Below are positions 26,194 to 34,592 of a stretch of 64,000 bases of DNA, piece after piece. Source of the DNA: JBBDJB01 sp040880125 (GTDB taxonomy: Bacteria; Planctomycetota; Planctomycetia; Pirellulales; JBBDJB01); contig JBBDJB010000018.1 in the NCBI GenBank assembly GCA_040880125.1, forward strand, positions 124,001 through 188,000, in the 5' to 3' direction. Positions within the stretch are counted from its first letter, which is position 1, and every line of letters starts with the position of its first letter. A program made the translations under genes and the position numbers. The notes beneath the pieces were generated by a model, which saw only the letters and a program-made list of their open reading frames with translations, was not told the origin of the DNA and ran no database searches.

Positions 26194-27789
26194 TTATGGC
26201 TCAGGCGGACCGGACGCAGTCGGCGAGTTGATCAATCCGGCGGCAACTTCGGCGACATCGGGCGGCGCCGCACCTCCGGCGCCAAACGTGCCGCGTTCGG
26301 CGGCGAGCATCCGCTGATAGGCGTCGACAATCTTCGCGTCCGCCACGTTCGGCAGGTTGGCGGCCAGGGCGACGTTCTCCGCCACGCGGACGAACCGCTG
26401 GCACTTCACCCAGCGGCGGTCCAAGTCCATCTTCTTCGTCTCGACCTCTTGCAATTGGGCGTCGAGCTTTGTGAACTCGGAGTAATCCTCGTGCGACTCG
26501 ACCGCCTGAATGAACTCATCGCACCGTGCGGTTAAAAGCTCCGTTACCAGCGGATTGTACGCGTTTGCCAGTTCCGGCCAGCGCTCCTTGAGATCGCCGG
26601 TGATTCGTCCCTTGAGCCGGTCGCGTTGCCGCCGCGAGCGCCGCTGCCGCCGGTTCAGGTCGTTCTCCTCGTCCTTGGTCCGTTTGGCCAGTTCGTTGGC
26701 CGCCTCGACGCGATCGCTGCCGTCGAGATCCAGCTTCGCACAAAGCTGCTCCAGCACGGCCCGGTCCACGGGGGACGCGTGTTCAAGCAGCGCGTCGTAG
26801 GACGACAGGCCGACCAGTTCGTCGTCCGAATCCTCGGCCGGCAATTTGCTGTATTCCCGCAGAAGGGCGCCGGAAGTCTTGATAGGAATGTCGATCGTGT
26901 CGGAGTGCACGATCACGTGGCCATGCGCTTCCTCCAGTGAAATTCCGCCGTCCCCATCGTAGTCCGGCCGCTCGATCGGCTCGCCGATGCGCGTCTTGCC
27001 ACCCAGCGCCGCCCAAAAGAACGTGCTGTACTCCTGGTAGTCCTCCTCGTCGATGTCCGGAGTACAGCCCGCAGCCACGCGATCGTGGACCGTGGCAAAA
27101 AAGCCGCAGATGTTTCGCGATGCCAGTCCCTCCTTCGAGTCGCCTTCATCAAAGATCAAATGTGCAAAGCCGCCGGAATAGCACTGTACCATTACCACGG
27201 CCACGTTGACGCCCTCGGGCAGAGTTTCCAGCCGCTCGGCCAACCGCTCAACGGTGATCGATTCGTTATTCCACATCAATAGACGGGTGTTGTGATCGTT
27301 ATCTTCGTCGTCGCTCTTGCCGCCATGCGCAGTGGCGTAGATGAGCAGCCGATCGCCGCGTTGCAGCTTCGCCCCGACTTCGTCAAACCACTGTTCCACC
27401 TGCCGGCGATTTGAGCCGGCGCGAATCTCCGGCACCTGGTGGCTGCGGTACTCTAAGCCCAGGTAGCGATCGTTGCCGACGAACTGCGCCATTAGACGAT
27501 TGGCCGGCGGGACGCGCCGTGGATCGTGAAACTGGACGTCGCGGCCGGTCGAATCACCGTCGCTGAAAAGGATGTCGTGCCGCACGCCCCTGGGGAGCTG
27601 CTCGGTAAGCAGCCGCTGCAGGAACAGCACGTTCTTCTCCAGCGAAACCTGGTTCCCTTGAGGCGAATAGCCGCCTCCGATGGTGAGGATATAATCCTCC
27701 GCGGTTACCGACGGCGCCCCGGCGAGGCCAAGCCAACCGGCAAACATGGCGCTGCAAATCGCCGTAGCGACGCGAAGATGGCCCGTCAT
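26194..27789 (-). CDS. Exported caspase-like (clan CD, C13/C14-type) protein with an EF-hand loop
   Basis: 531 residues from ATG 27789, with AAGGA upstream. A Sec signal (residues 1-30, ending S-V-T-A) precedes the catalytic domain. RLLIYATAHGGK gives the His155-Gly dyad and AVVMVQCYSGGF gives Cys203 in Q-C-Y-S-G-G, the paired strand-end motifs of caspase/legumain-fold cysteine peptidases. Residues 276-287 (DYDGDGGISLEE) are a textbook 12-residue EF-hand loop, suggesting Ca2+ control as in some metacaspases. From ~380 to 500 the chain is charged and coiled-coil-like. It would act outside the cytoplasm. No partner gene is adjacent. Substrate and role are unknown. Confidence 0.85.
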   Translation of the reverse strand: MTGHLRVATAICSAMFAGWLGLAGAPSVTAEDYILTIGGGYSPQGNQVSLEKNVLFLQRLLTEQLPRGVRHDILFSDGDSTGRDVQFHDPRRVPPANRLMAQFVGNDRYLGLEYRSHQVPEIRAGSNRRQVEQWFDEVGAKLQRGDRLLIYATAHGGKSDDEDNDHNTRLLMWNNESITVERLAERLETLPEGVNVAVVMVQCYSGGFAHLIFDEGDSKEGLASRNICGFFATVHDRVAAGCTPDIDEEDYQEYSTFFWAALGGKTRIGEPIERPDYDGDGGISLEEAHGHVIVHSDTIDIPIKTSGALLREYSKLPAEDSDDELVGLSSYDALLEHASPVDRAVLEQLCAKLDLDGSDRVEAANELAKRTKDEENDLNRRQRRSRRQRDRLKGRITGDLKERWPELANAYNPLVTELLTARCDEFIQAVESHEDYSEFTKLDAQLQEVETKKMDLDRRWVKCQRFVRVAENVALAANLPNVADAKIVDAYQRMLAAERGTFGAGGAAPPDVAEVAAGLINSPTASGPPEP

Positions 27790-28264
27790 GGGGTGATTTC
27801 CTTGAGATTGGCGGCGGGGCGGGTGCGGTTCCAATCTGTCATTTGAGACACGGCACCGCAGCCTTCCCCCTATTGTAAGGGCTTTGTCGGCCGCTGCCAG
27901 CAACGTACTTGACCGGCCGTCGTGGCGCCCGCAAATTCGCGCCGGTTCGGCCGAGGTATCGGCACAAGCGCACCCATTTAACACCGCGAACAAGCACTGC
28001 GGGCCGCTGGCCGTAGCTCGTTATGCAAGAATCAGCAGCCCCTGGGCGCACCCTCCGCACCCGCGAAGGCTCCTACTCAATCCATCGGCCTCTTGCACCA
28101 CCGGTGAATGCCCTTTTCAACATGTACGTCTGTATAGATAATGACGGGGAGGCAAGATGGCGACGTTTAAACAGCCGCCCCTGCTCGTGACTCGGCTGAA
28201 TTCGCACGAATCAATCTTCTGTTACGCGGTCCGCCACCCTTCGCCCGATCCGGAGACAAGCGAA
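27790..28264. other. Divergent intergenic region between caspase-like and radical SAM genes
   Basis: 475 bp with no convincing ORF. The radical SAM ORF stays open upstream to 28157, but its first 36 codons look random. The stretch 28105-28150 is AT-richer and may hold the rightward promoter. No hairpin or repeat noted. Confidence 0.4.
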
Positions 28265-29356
28265 ATGACAACGCCTGATTCGCCACACCGGAGGATCGTC
28301 GGCCGAGCTGCGCAAGCGCATCTGCCGAACCGGTTCGAGCGGGTGCGCCTGGAGGTCGATCCCGACGCGGATCTCGATCCAGAAGACTCCGGCGACAGTG
28401 ATCGCCGCGTACCCACGGTCCTGCTACCGGACGCCTCGCGAACCATCATCCGCGAGAACAGCAGCCCGGACATCTCGTTCCGGTACAGTTTGAACCCGTA
28501 TCGCGGCTGCGAGCACGGCTGCGCGTATTGCTACGCCCGGCCGACGCACGAGACGCTTGGCATGGACGCGGCACTCGACTTCGAAACGAAGATCGTCGTC
28601 AAGTACGACGCGCCGGAGCTATTACGCGCGGAACTCGCCAAGCGCTCGTGGCAGGTCGAGCCGATCGTCATGTCCGGCGTTACCGATTGTTATCAGCCGA
28701 TCGAACGGCAGCTCGAACTGACCCGCCGCTGCCTGGCAGTGATGCTCGAAGCGCGACAGCCGGTCGGCATCGTGACGAAAAACGCGTTGGTCCTGCGCGA
28801 CCTGGACATGCTGGGCGAGATGGCCCGGCGCAATCTCGTGTGCGTCAACGTCAGCCTGACAACGCTCGATCCTGCGCTCGCGCGAACAATGGAGCCCCGC
28901 ACGGCTTCGCCCCAGGCGCGCTTGCGGGCAATCGCCGAGCTTTCGGCGGCAGGTGTACCCACGCGCGTGATGACCGCGCCGATCATCCCAGGCCTGAACG
29001 ATCATGAGATCCCCAAGCTACTGGAGGCGGCGAGCGAGGCCGGCGCGAATGGGGCCGCGTACGTGCTGTTGCGATTGCCGCTGTCGGTGCTGCCGGTATT
29101 CGAAGCGTGGCTCGAGCAGAACCGCCCATTGCAGCGAGACCGCATCCGCGCACTTATCCGCGAGACTCGCGGCGGCGCGATGAACGACGCCCGCTTTGGC
29201 AGCCGCATGCGCGGCGATGGGCCCTACGCCCAGGGCATCGCCCGCACATTTCGAGTCTTCGCCCGAAAATATGGGTTGGATGGCGAGATGCCGGCCCTGG
29301 ACTGCTCGCAGTTCGTGCGTCCGGAGCCGAGCGACGGGCAGTTGCGCCTGTTCTAG
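28265..29356 (+). CDS. PA0069-family radical SAM protein
   Basis: 363 residues from ATG 28265, with GGAG about 12 bases upstream. The radical SAM cluster motif is C82-x3-C86-x2-C89 in YRGCEHGCAYCYARPTHE, preceded by SFRYSLNPYRG, the PA0069 / SplB-like signature. Later motifs VMSGVTDCYQPIE and APIIPGLNDHEI are typical of the family. These proteins bind [4Fe-4S] and SAM; PA0069-type members are related to spore photoproduct lyase, but their reaction is not established. Cytoplasmic, monocistronic. Confidence 0.93.
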   Translation: MTTPDSPHRRIVGRAAQAHLPNRFERVRLEVDPDADLDPEDSGDSDRRVPTVLLPDASRTIIRENSSPDISFRYSLNPYRGCEHGCAYCYARPTHETLGMDAALDFETKIVVKYDAPELLRAELAKRSWQVEPIVMSGVTDCYQPIERQLELTRRCLAVMLEARQPVGIVTKNALVLRDLDMLGEMARRNLVCVNVSLTTLDPALARTMEPRTASPQARLRAIAELSAAGVPTRVMTAPIIPGLNDHEIPKLLEAASEAGANGAAYVLLRLPLSVLPVFEAWLEQNRPLQRDRIRALIRETRGGAMNDARFGSRMRGDGPYAQGIARTFRVFARKYGLDGEMPALDCSQFVRPEPSDGQLRLF

Positions 29357-29473
29357 ACACCCGGGGGTGACTTGATGCCGAGGGCAGTCAAAGTGGACAC
29401 TGAATAGGGAACGCCGGGTCGCCGATTCCCGTCGCCGGCGCAGTCTACCTTCCTCGATTGAAGTGACATTGAG

Positions 29474-29794
29474 ATGGTCACGGCCGACTACCAGTACGAA
29501 CGATCTCATCCTGAGGCGAATCCATTCGCCGCGCCCACCGAGCAGGTTGAGCGAGATCGATCCCGGCTGCGAACCATCGCCAGAGGCGTTGTGCTCCTAT
29601 CGGCGGTCGGCGCTGCGGCATGGACCGCCGCCATGTGGGGGCTGGCCGCGGCGGTGTTGTTCCAATCCGGCTCCGCGAATCCCGAAGCCCGCGTGGCCGA
29701 CGCGGCCTTGTTGCTACTGGTCAGTATGCCGGGACCGGTTGTGCTGTATCAAGCCGCACGCTGGTGCCACCGTCGATGGAGAACGCACACATGA
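29474..29794 (+). CDS. Small two-helix membrane protein coupled to rarA
   Basis: 106 residues with two hydrophobic segments (residues ~38-62 and ~75-97) and a basic C-terminus. The N-terminal 30 residues (SHPEANPFAAPTEQ) resemble the N-P-F/Y-x-x-P lead found before membrane helices in many planctomycete proteins. Its TGA overlaps the rarA ATG (ATGA at 29791-29794), so the genes are translationally coupled. No family recognised; a link with RarA function is only positional. Confidence 0.72.
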   Translation: MVTADYQYERSHPEANPFAAPTEQVERDRSRLRTIARGVVLLSAVGAAAWTAAMWGLAAAVLFQSGSANPEARVADAALLLLVSMPGPVVLYQAARWCHRRWRTHT

Positions 29795-31119
29795 ACCTGT
29801 TCGCCGCGAGCGAAGCGGAGAATCGTCGCCGAGCGCAGCCGCTGGCCGCGCGCATGCGTCCCGCGAAGCTTGCCGAGTTCGTCGGTCAGGAGCATTTCCT
29901 GGGTGAGGGCAAGCTGCTGCGGCGGCTGCTGACGGCCGATCGGCTCGATTCGGTGATCTTTTACGGTCCGCCCGGCACCGGCAAGACGACGCTCGCCCGA
30001 TTGCTGGCTGGTGAGACCGGCAGCCGCTTTCGCCAGCTCAGTGCGGTCACCAGTGGCGTCAAGGACCTGCGCGAGGTGTTGGAGGAAGCCCGCGACCATC
30101 TGGCGGCCAGCGGCGAGCGGACGCTACTGTTCGTCGACGAGATCCACCGCTTCAACAAGGCGCAGCAAGATGCGCTACTGCCGGACGTCGAAGAGGGCGT
30201 GGTGATCCTCGTCGGGGCGACGACCTCCAATCCGTTTTTCGTCGTCAACAGCGCGTTGGTCAGCCGTAGCCGCGTCTTCCAGTTCCAGCCGCTCGCGCCC
30301 GACGAAATCAAGGCGCTGCTGCGACGGGCGCTGGCCGACCGCGAGCGCGGGCTGGGAGAAAACAACGTCACTGCGGACGAGGACGCGCTGGACTACCTGG
30401 CCGAAGTGTGCGACGGCGACGCCCGCCGTGCGCTGGGTGCGCTGGAGATCGGCGTGCTGTCGAGCGGGTCGCAGCCGATTCGCTTCACGCGGGAGTTGGC
30501 CGCCGAGAGCGTGCAGCGCAAGGCGATCGACTACGACGCGGCCGGCGACGCCCACTACGACATGGCCAGCGCCCTGATCAAGAGCATCCGCGGCAGCGAT
30601 CCCGATGCGGCCATCTACTGGCTGGCCTGCATGCTGGAGGCGGGCGAGGACGTGCGGTTTCTCACCCGGCGACTAGTCATCCTGGCCAGCGAGGACGTGG
30701 GAAACGCCGATCCGCAGGCGCTGCCGCTGGCCGTGGCCGCCATGCAGGCCAGCGAGTTTGTCGGCCTGCCGGAGTGCCAGCTCAATCTGGCCCAGGCAGT
30801 GACATACCTTGCCTGTGCTCCCAAGTCGAACGCGGCCACGATTGCCATCTCCGAGGCACGGCAGGACGTGCGCGAGAAGCGCACCCAGCCGGTGCCTCGT
30901 CATCTTCGCGACAGCCATTACTCCGGTGCCAAGACGCTCGGCCACGGCGAAGGATACCAGTACGCTCACAACGCGCCGGGCGGCGTGGCGGCGCAAGACT
31001 ACCTGGGCATCGAGCGCGAGTATTACCGGCCCGTCAACCGCGGCTTCGAGCAGGAACTGCGGCGGCGGCTGGACGAAATCCGCCAGCGCCTGCGGCAGTC
31101 GCCGCCGGAGAAAGGCTAG
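29791..31119 (+). CDS. rarA: Replication-associated recombination protein A (AAA+ ATPase, RarA/MgsA/WRNIP1)
   Basis: 442 residues. Walker A GPPGTGKTTLARLLA, Walker B LLFVDEIHRFNKAQQDALLP, sensor 1 GATTSNPFF and the arginine-finger region VSRSRVFQF are all present. The C-terminal MgsA domain includes YWLACMLEAGEDVRFLTRRL and the terminal H-N-A-P-G-G-V-A-A-Q-D-Y-L-G pattern. RarA acts on stalled replication forks, where it separates DNA ends and helps recombination. The start overlaps the upstream small membrane protein by four bases. Length and motifs are complete. Confidence 0.97.
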   Translation: MNLFAASEAENRRRAQPLAARMRPAKLAEFVGQEHFLGEGKLLRRLLTADRLDSVIFYGPPGTGKTTLARLLAGETGSRFRQLSAVTSGVKDLREVLEEARDHLAASGERTLLFVDEIHRFNKAQQDALLPDVEEGVVILVGATTSNPFFVVNSALVSRSRVFQFQPLAPDEIKALLRRALADRERGLGENNVTADEDALDYLAEVCDGDARRALGALEIGVLSSGSQPIRFTRELAAESVQRKAIDYDAAGDAHYDMASALIKSIRGSDPDAAIYWLACMLEAGEDVRFLTRRLVILASEDVGNADPQALPLAVAAMQASEFVGLPECQLNLAQAVTYLACAPKSNAATIAISEARQDVREKRTQPVPRHLRDSHYSGAKTLGHGEGYQYAHNAPGGVAAQDYLGIEREYYRPVNRGFEQELRRRLDEIRQRLRQSPPEKG

Positions 31120-31134
31120 GGCATAGTCTCATGC

Positions 31135-31200
31135 TCGTGAGATTTCAGCCGAACCCGTCGTGCCATGGAAAACGTCCAGCACAGACAGGGACATCTGACC
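31135..31200. repeat. Composite intergenic repeat downstream of rarA
   Basis: ctcgtgagatttcagc (31135ff) matches the region at 24295-24310. ttcagccgaacccgt (31144-31158) is an exact copy of 26066-26080. gcacagacaggga (about 31179-31191) is the CACAGAC family. The mosaic order resembles that at 26018-26180. Confidence 0.55.
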
Positions 31201-31384
31201 GGTAGCTTCGCTCTCTATGTCAGCCATGCCGACGTGCATGCAGACCTGTGATAGCACCGGCGTTTCTGTCTCGCCCCGCCGACAATCCGCCCGTGGACCG
31301 CTCATCCAGGCTGATGTAGCACCCCGGCGAAGATTTTCGTAAGATCCCCACCCGCTGGCGATCCGGCTCGGGCACGTGCCGCGT

Positions 31385-31681
31385 CTAAACAAATAGCACG
31401 AGGGCGACGACCACCGCGACGACGCCCACCAGGCCCAGCACGATCCACGCCGTCGATCGCCCGGCCCAGACGCTGGAATGGAATATGACGTACGTGCCGC
31501 AGTAGGGACAGCGCTCCGCCTCCTCGTAGATTTCCTCGCCACACTCGGGGCAGGGGAGCGTGTCGGCGGCCATGCTGTGGTCGTCGGCGGACCATCCGTC
31601 TTCGTCGGTCCAGTCGTCGGAGGAGGTAACCAAGGGCGGGACTCGATGCCGCGTCGGGCGGCGGAAGGACCGAAAAATCAT
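31385..31681 (-). CDS. Small zinc-ribbon membrane protein
   Basis: 98 residues. A zinc ribbon CPECGEEIYEEAERCPYCG (two C-P-x-C-G knuckles, residues ~44-62) is followed by one C-terminal transmembrane helix (AWIVLGLVGVVAVVVALVLFV). This tail-anchored zinc-ribbon layout is common among small bacterial proteins of unknown role. The start at 31681 is uncertain; ATG 31573 would give a 62-residue protein that still includes the whole ribbon. It is divergent from the LysM/YkuD gene, 114 bp away. Confidence 0.75.
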   Translation of the reverse strand: MIFRSFRRPTRHRVPPLVTSSDDWTDEDGWSADDHSMAADTLPCPECGEEIYEEAERCPYCGTYVIFHSSVWAGRSTAWIVLGLVGVVAVVVALVLFV

Positions 31682-31795
31682 CGGGGGCGGGCCAGCAGGC
31701 GAAGCGTATCCATTTTAGCCGACCGGTCGCCGGGGGCCCCATGAGAAATTTGCTCGCGCGGTCCGCCGGACCGCCTATCGTCAAGGAGGACGATT

Positions 31796-33040
31796 GTGAA
31801 CGCCATCAAACCGCTTGCGACGATTGCCGTGCTGGCAGCCATGGGCGTCTTCCTTTTCCTGTACACCAATAGCGCTCCCGAGTCTGAACCGCCGCCGGAA
31901 GCGGCTGGCACGTGGGGAACTCCCCCGGCCGTGGAGCTTCCCGCCGTGGGCGGTGAGTTGGCCGAAGGCATGGTCGAATTCGATCCGTCGAGCTCAACGC
32001 TGGAAAACCCCAGCGCAGCGTCCTCCGCCCCAAGCTTCGCACCACCCTTTGGTGATTCCGCCCCGGCCTTCGGAGGTTCGGCGTCACCCGATGCTGCCGG
32101 TGGCGCAACAGGCGGCGTGGCACCGGCGGACACCACCGCCAGCGCACTAGACGCAACCGAATCGCCGGCAGAGGACGTCGACATCGACGCGGCCATCGCC
32201 GACGCGGCAGCCTCCACAGGCGCGCCCCTCGGATCGGATCAAGTAGCCGGAACTCCCGACGCCGCCGCTTCGAATGACAGCAGCTCCGGACACTCGCCGT
32301 CGGGTGAACAACTGTCGTCCTACGAGGCCGCCAAAGAATCCGCCAATCAACACCTGTCGAGCGGCAAGCTCGCCGAAGCACTCAAGATCCTCTCCTCATG
32401 GTACGGCGACCCGTCGCTCTCGCCATTACAGGAACATGAGCTGATGTCGCTGCTGAGCGGGTTGGCTGGCACGGTGGTCTATTCGCGCGAGCATCATCTG
32501 GAGCCGCCGTACATCGTGCGCGAAGGCGACACGCTGGAGACAATTGCCCACGAGTACCAGGTGCCCTGGCAATTGCTGGCCAACATTAACTCTTTGACGC
32601 AGCCTGAGGAAGTTCAGCCTGGGCAGGAGATCAAGGTCCTTCGCGGCCCCTTCACCGCCATGATCCATCTGGAAAAGCAGGAGATGGCGCTGATGGTCGA
32701 CGGACATTACGCCGGGCGGTTCGACGTCGGCGTCGGCCAGGACCGTCCGCAGATGAAAGGCGACTGGGTAGTCAAGCACAAGTTAACCAATCCCACTTAC
32801 TACGGCCACGCGGGACAGGTCGCCGCCGACGATCCGCAAAACCCACTGGGCGAATACTGGATCGGCCTGGCCAGTGCCGAGCCGACCGCCGACGTGGCTC
32901 CGCTGGGGATCCACGGATCGGCCGAGTCGCAGCAGGTGCAGGGCGACGACCCGCGCGGCTACATTCGTTTGGCGCCGCGCGACGCGCAGGATGTTTATCA
33001 CATCCTGTCGGACGATTCCAAGGTGACCGTGCTGCGATAG
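31796..33040 (+). CDS. Membrane-anchored LysM protein with degenerate L,D-transpeptidase (YkuD) domain
   Basis: 414 residues from GTG 31796, with a perfect AAGGAGG six bases upstream. A single N-terminal membrane anchor (residues ~5-24) precedes ~140 residues of Ala/Ser/Pro-rich spacer. A helical segment, a LysM module (~237-282: YIVREGDTLETIAHEY) and a YkuD fold (~285-414) follow. The YkuD consensus I-H-G-x...S-H-G-C-I-R-M reads I-H-G-S...P-R-G-Y-I-R-L: the nucleophilic Cys is Tyr389 (TAC at 32960) and the second His is Arg387. It should bind peptidoglycan through LysM but not cross-link it. Non-catalytic or recently inactivated; TGC to TAC is one base. Confidence 0.88.
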   Translation: MNAIKPLATIAVLAAMGVFLFLYTNSAPESEPPPEAAGTWGTPPAVELPAVGGELAEGMVEFDPSSSTLENPSAASSAPSFAPPFGDSAPAFGGSASPDAAGGATGGVAPADTTASALDATESPAEDVDIDAAIADAAASTGAPLGSDQVAGTPDAAASNDSSSGHSPSGEQLSSYEAAKESANQHLSSGKLAEALKILSSWYGDPSLSPLQEHELMSLLSGLAGTVVYSREHHLEPPYIVREGDTLETIAHEYQVPWQLLANINSLTQPEEVQPGQEIKVLRGPFTAMIHLEKQEMALMVDGHYAGRFDVGVGQDRPQMKGDWVVKHKLTNPTYYGHAGQVAADDPQNPLGEYWIGLASAEPTADVAPLGIHGSAESQQVQGDDPRGYIRLAPRDAQDVYHILSDDSKVTVLR

Positions 33041-33061
33041 GGAATGGTGTTTTGTCAACAT

Positions 33062-33153
33062 TCCCTCTCCCACTGGCGGAGGGCTTCCTCACGAATACGC
33101 GTCGCCTCTTCTGAAATCGAAGCAACGTGCACAGACAGGAATGGCTGTGCCAC
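33062..33153. repeat. Two intergenic repeat units (CCCTCTCCC type and GCACAGACAGG type)
   Basis: ccctctcccactggcggagggc (about 33063-33084) resembles units at 26020 and 38946. gcacag (33129-33134) pairs with ctgtgc (33145-33150) in gcacagacaggaatggctgtgc. No ORF overlaps. Confidence 0.55.
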
Positions 33154-33300
33154 TATCTTCCACTAAGCCCTCTTATCCTCTGCACCGGCCCTTGCGAATA
33201 CCTTCCGGTCCGTGGTATACGAAAGTGGCTCAGCGGCGAGCGTTGCCGCCGCGGGACGTGCCGTCCGAACCCCTTAACGAATAGCTCGACCGATCCCCCC

Positions 33301-33849
33301 ATGTACGACCGCCGAGCCTTGATTGAACTGGTCCGCGCCCGGGCGCTGCAGTTTGGCGACTTCACTCTGGCCTCCGGCAAGAAAGCGAGCTACTACCTCG
33401 ACTGCCGCCGCGTCACGCTCGACTCCCGCGGCGCGCGACTGATCGGCGAGGGCATGCTCGATCTGCTCGGGTCCGAAATGCCGGACGCCGTTGGTGGCAT
33501 GGCTATCGGCGCCGATCCGATCACCGGCGCGATCATTACGCTTGCCGCCGTGCAGGGGCTAGAACTGCGTGGCTTCATCGTCCGCAAAGATGCCAAGGCC
33601 CACGGCACCGGCCGTATGGTCGAAGGCCCTGTCGAACCGGGCGAGAAGGTCGTAATCGTGGAAGACGTAGTCACCACCGGTGGGTCATCGCTGGCGGCCA
33701 TCGAACACTGCCAGCAGCACGGCCTGGAGGTCGTTCGCGTGCTCGCCATCATCGACCGGTTGGAAGGCGGGCGCGAAGCTTTCGCCGCGAAGGGATTCCA
33801 GCTCGAAACTTTGCTGACGATCCGCGACTTCGGCATTGAGGCGGCCTGA
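33301..33849 (+). CDS. pyrE: Orotate phosphoribosyltransferase
   Basis: 182 residues, ATG 33301. The PRPP-binding signature V-V-I-V-E-D-V-V-T-T-G-G-S-S is at ~118-131, the orotate-binding N-terminus has LASGKKASYYLDCR (K and R contacts), and the flexible catalytic loop is VRKDAKAHGTGR. It makes OMP from orotate and PRPP in pyrimidine synthesis. It stands apart from other pyr genes in this window. Length and motifs are normal. Confidence 0.96.
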   Translation: MYDRRALIELVRARALQFGDFTLASGKKASYYLDCRRVTLDSRGARLIGEGMLDLLGSEMPDAVGGMAIGADPITGAIITLAAVQGLELRGFIVRKDAKAHGTGRMVEGPVEPGEKVVIVEDVVTTGGSSLAAIEHCQQHGLEVVRVLAIIDRLEGGREAFAAKGFQLETLLTIRDFGIEAA

Positions 33850-33914
33850 GATGGACTTGTAAAGCCGCGTCTGACGCTTCTCTTGATATCTTTCCAATTG
33901 GCGAGAACGACCGC

Positions 33915-34592
33915 GTGGAAACTTCGCTCCACCGCCGGCTGAAGGAGATTTACGCCGGCGAGGCGGCCCAGGTCGAGGTGCCGCTGGACGGCTATCGCAT
34001 TGACGCCGTATGCGGCGATCAACTCGTCGAGATTCAGCACGGCTCGCTGGCAGCGATTCGCGACAAGGTGCGGCGGCTGCTGAGGCGGCATCGCGTCCTG
34101 GTGGTCAAGCCGATTGTGTCGCGCAAGCTGCTCATTCAGCAGGATGCTAAGGGCGGCAACGTCGTGCGCCGGCGGCGCAGCCCGAAGCGCGGCGGACTGT
34201 TGGATCTGTTCGATGAGCTGGTCTATTTCACCGGCGTTTTTCCGCACGCGTCGCTCACGTTGGAGGTAGTACTCGTCGAGATCGAGGAGTGGCGCTATCC
34301 GGCCACCAGACGCAGCCGCCGCGGACGCCCTCTGCGTCACATGGTCGAGGACCAACACCTGATCGCCACCGGCGATCGCTTGCGGCTGCGCACCTCCGCC
34401 GACCTTCGCCGCCTGCTGCCGCCGCGGCTGCCGCGCCCCTTTCACACGCAGCATCTGGCAGACCGCCTGAAGATTGACCGCTGGGTCGCCCAGCGCATCG
34501 CCTATTGCTTGCGCAAGACCGGTGCCGTGAAGGCAGTCGGGAAGCAGGGCAATTCGCTGCTCTACGAACTGCCCGTGCGTCGAGCTGCCTAG
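33915..34592 (+). CDS. Uncharacterised protein with a possible PD-(D/E)XK-type nuclease core
   Basis: 225 residues from GTG 33915. The N-terminal third has YRIDAVCGDQLVEIQHGSLAAIRDKVRRLL: an Asp, then hydrophobic-E-I-Q seven residues on, then an amphipathic helix, the D...(E/D)-x-Q arrangement seen in some restriction-endonuclease-like folds. The middle contains basic patches (RRRRSPKR) and the C-terminal 70 residues look like a winged helix (FHTQHLADRLKIDRWVAQRIAYCL). DNA or RNA binding is likely; nuclease activity is inference. Its TAG shares bases with the TAG of the convergent NRDE gene. I do not recognise a named family. Confidence 0.75.
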   Translation: METSLHRRLKEIYAGEAAQVEVPLDGYRIDAVCGDQLVEIQHGSLAAIRDKVRRLLRRHRVLVVKPIVSRKLLIQQDAKGGNVVRRRRSPKRGGLLDLFDELVYFTGVFPHASLTLEVVLVEIEEWRYPATRRSRRGRPLRHMVEDQHLIATGDRLRLRTSADLRRLLPPRLPRPFHTQHLADRLKIDRWVAQRIAYCLRKTGAVKAVGKQGNSLLYELPVRRAA

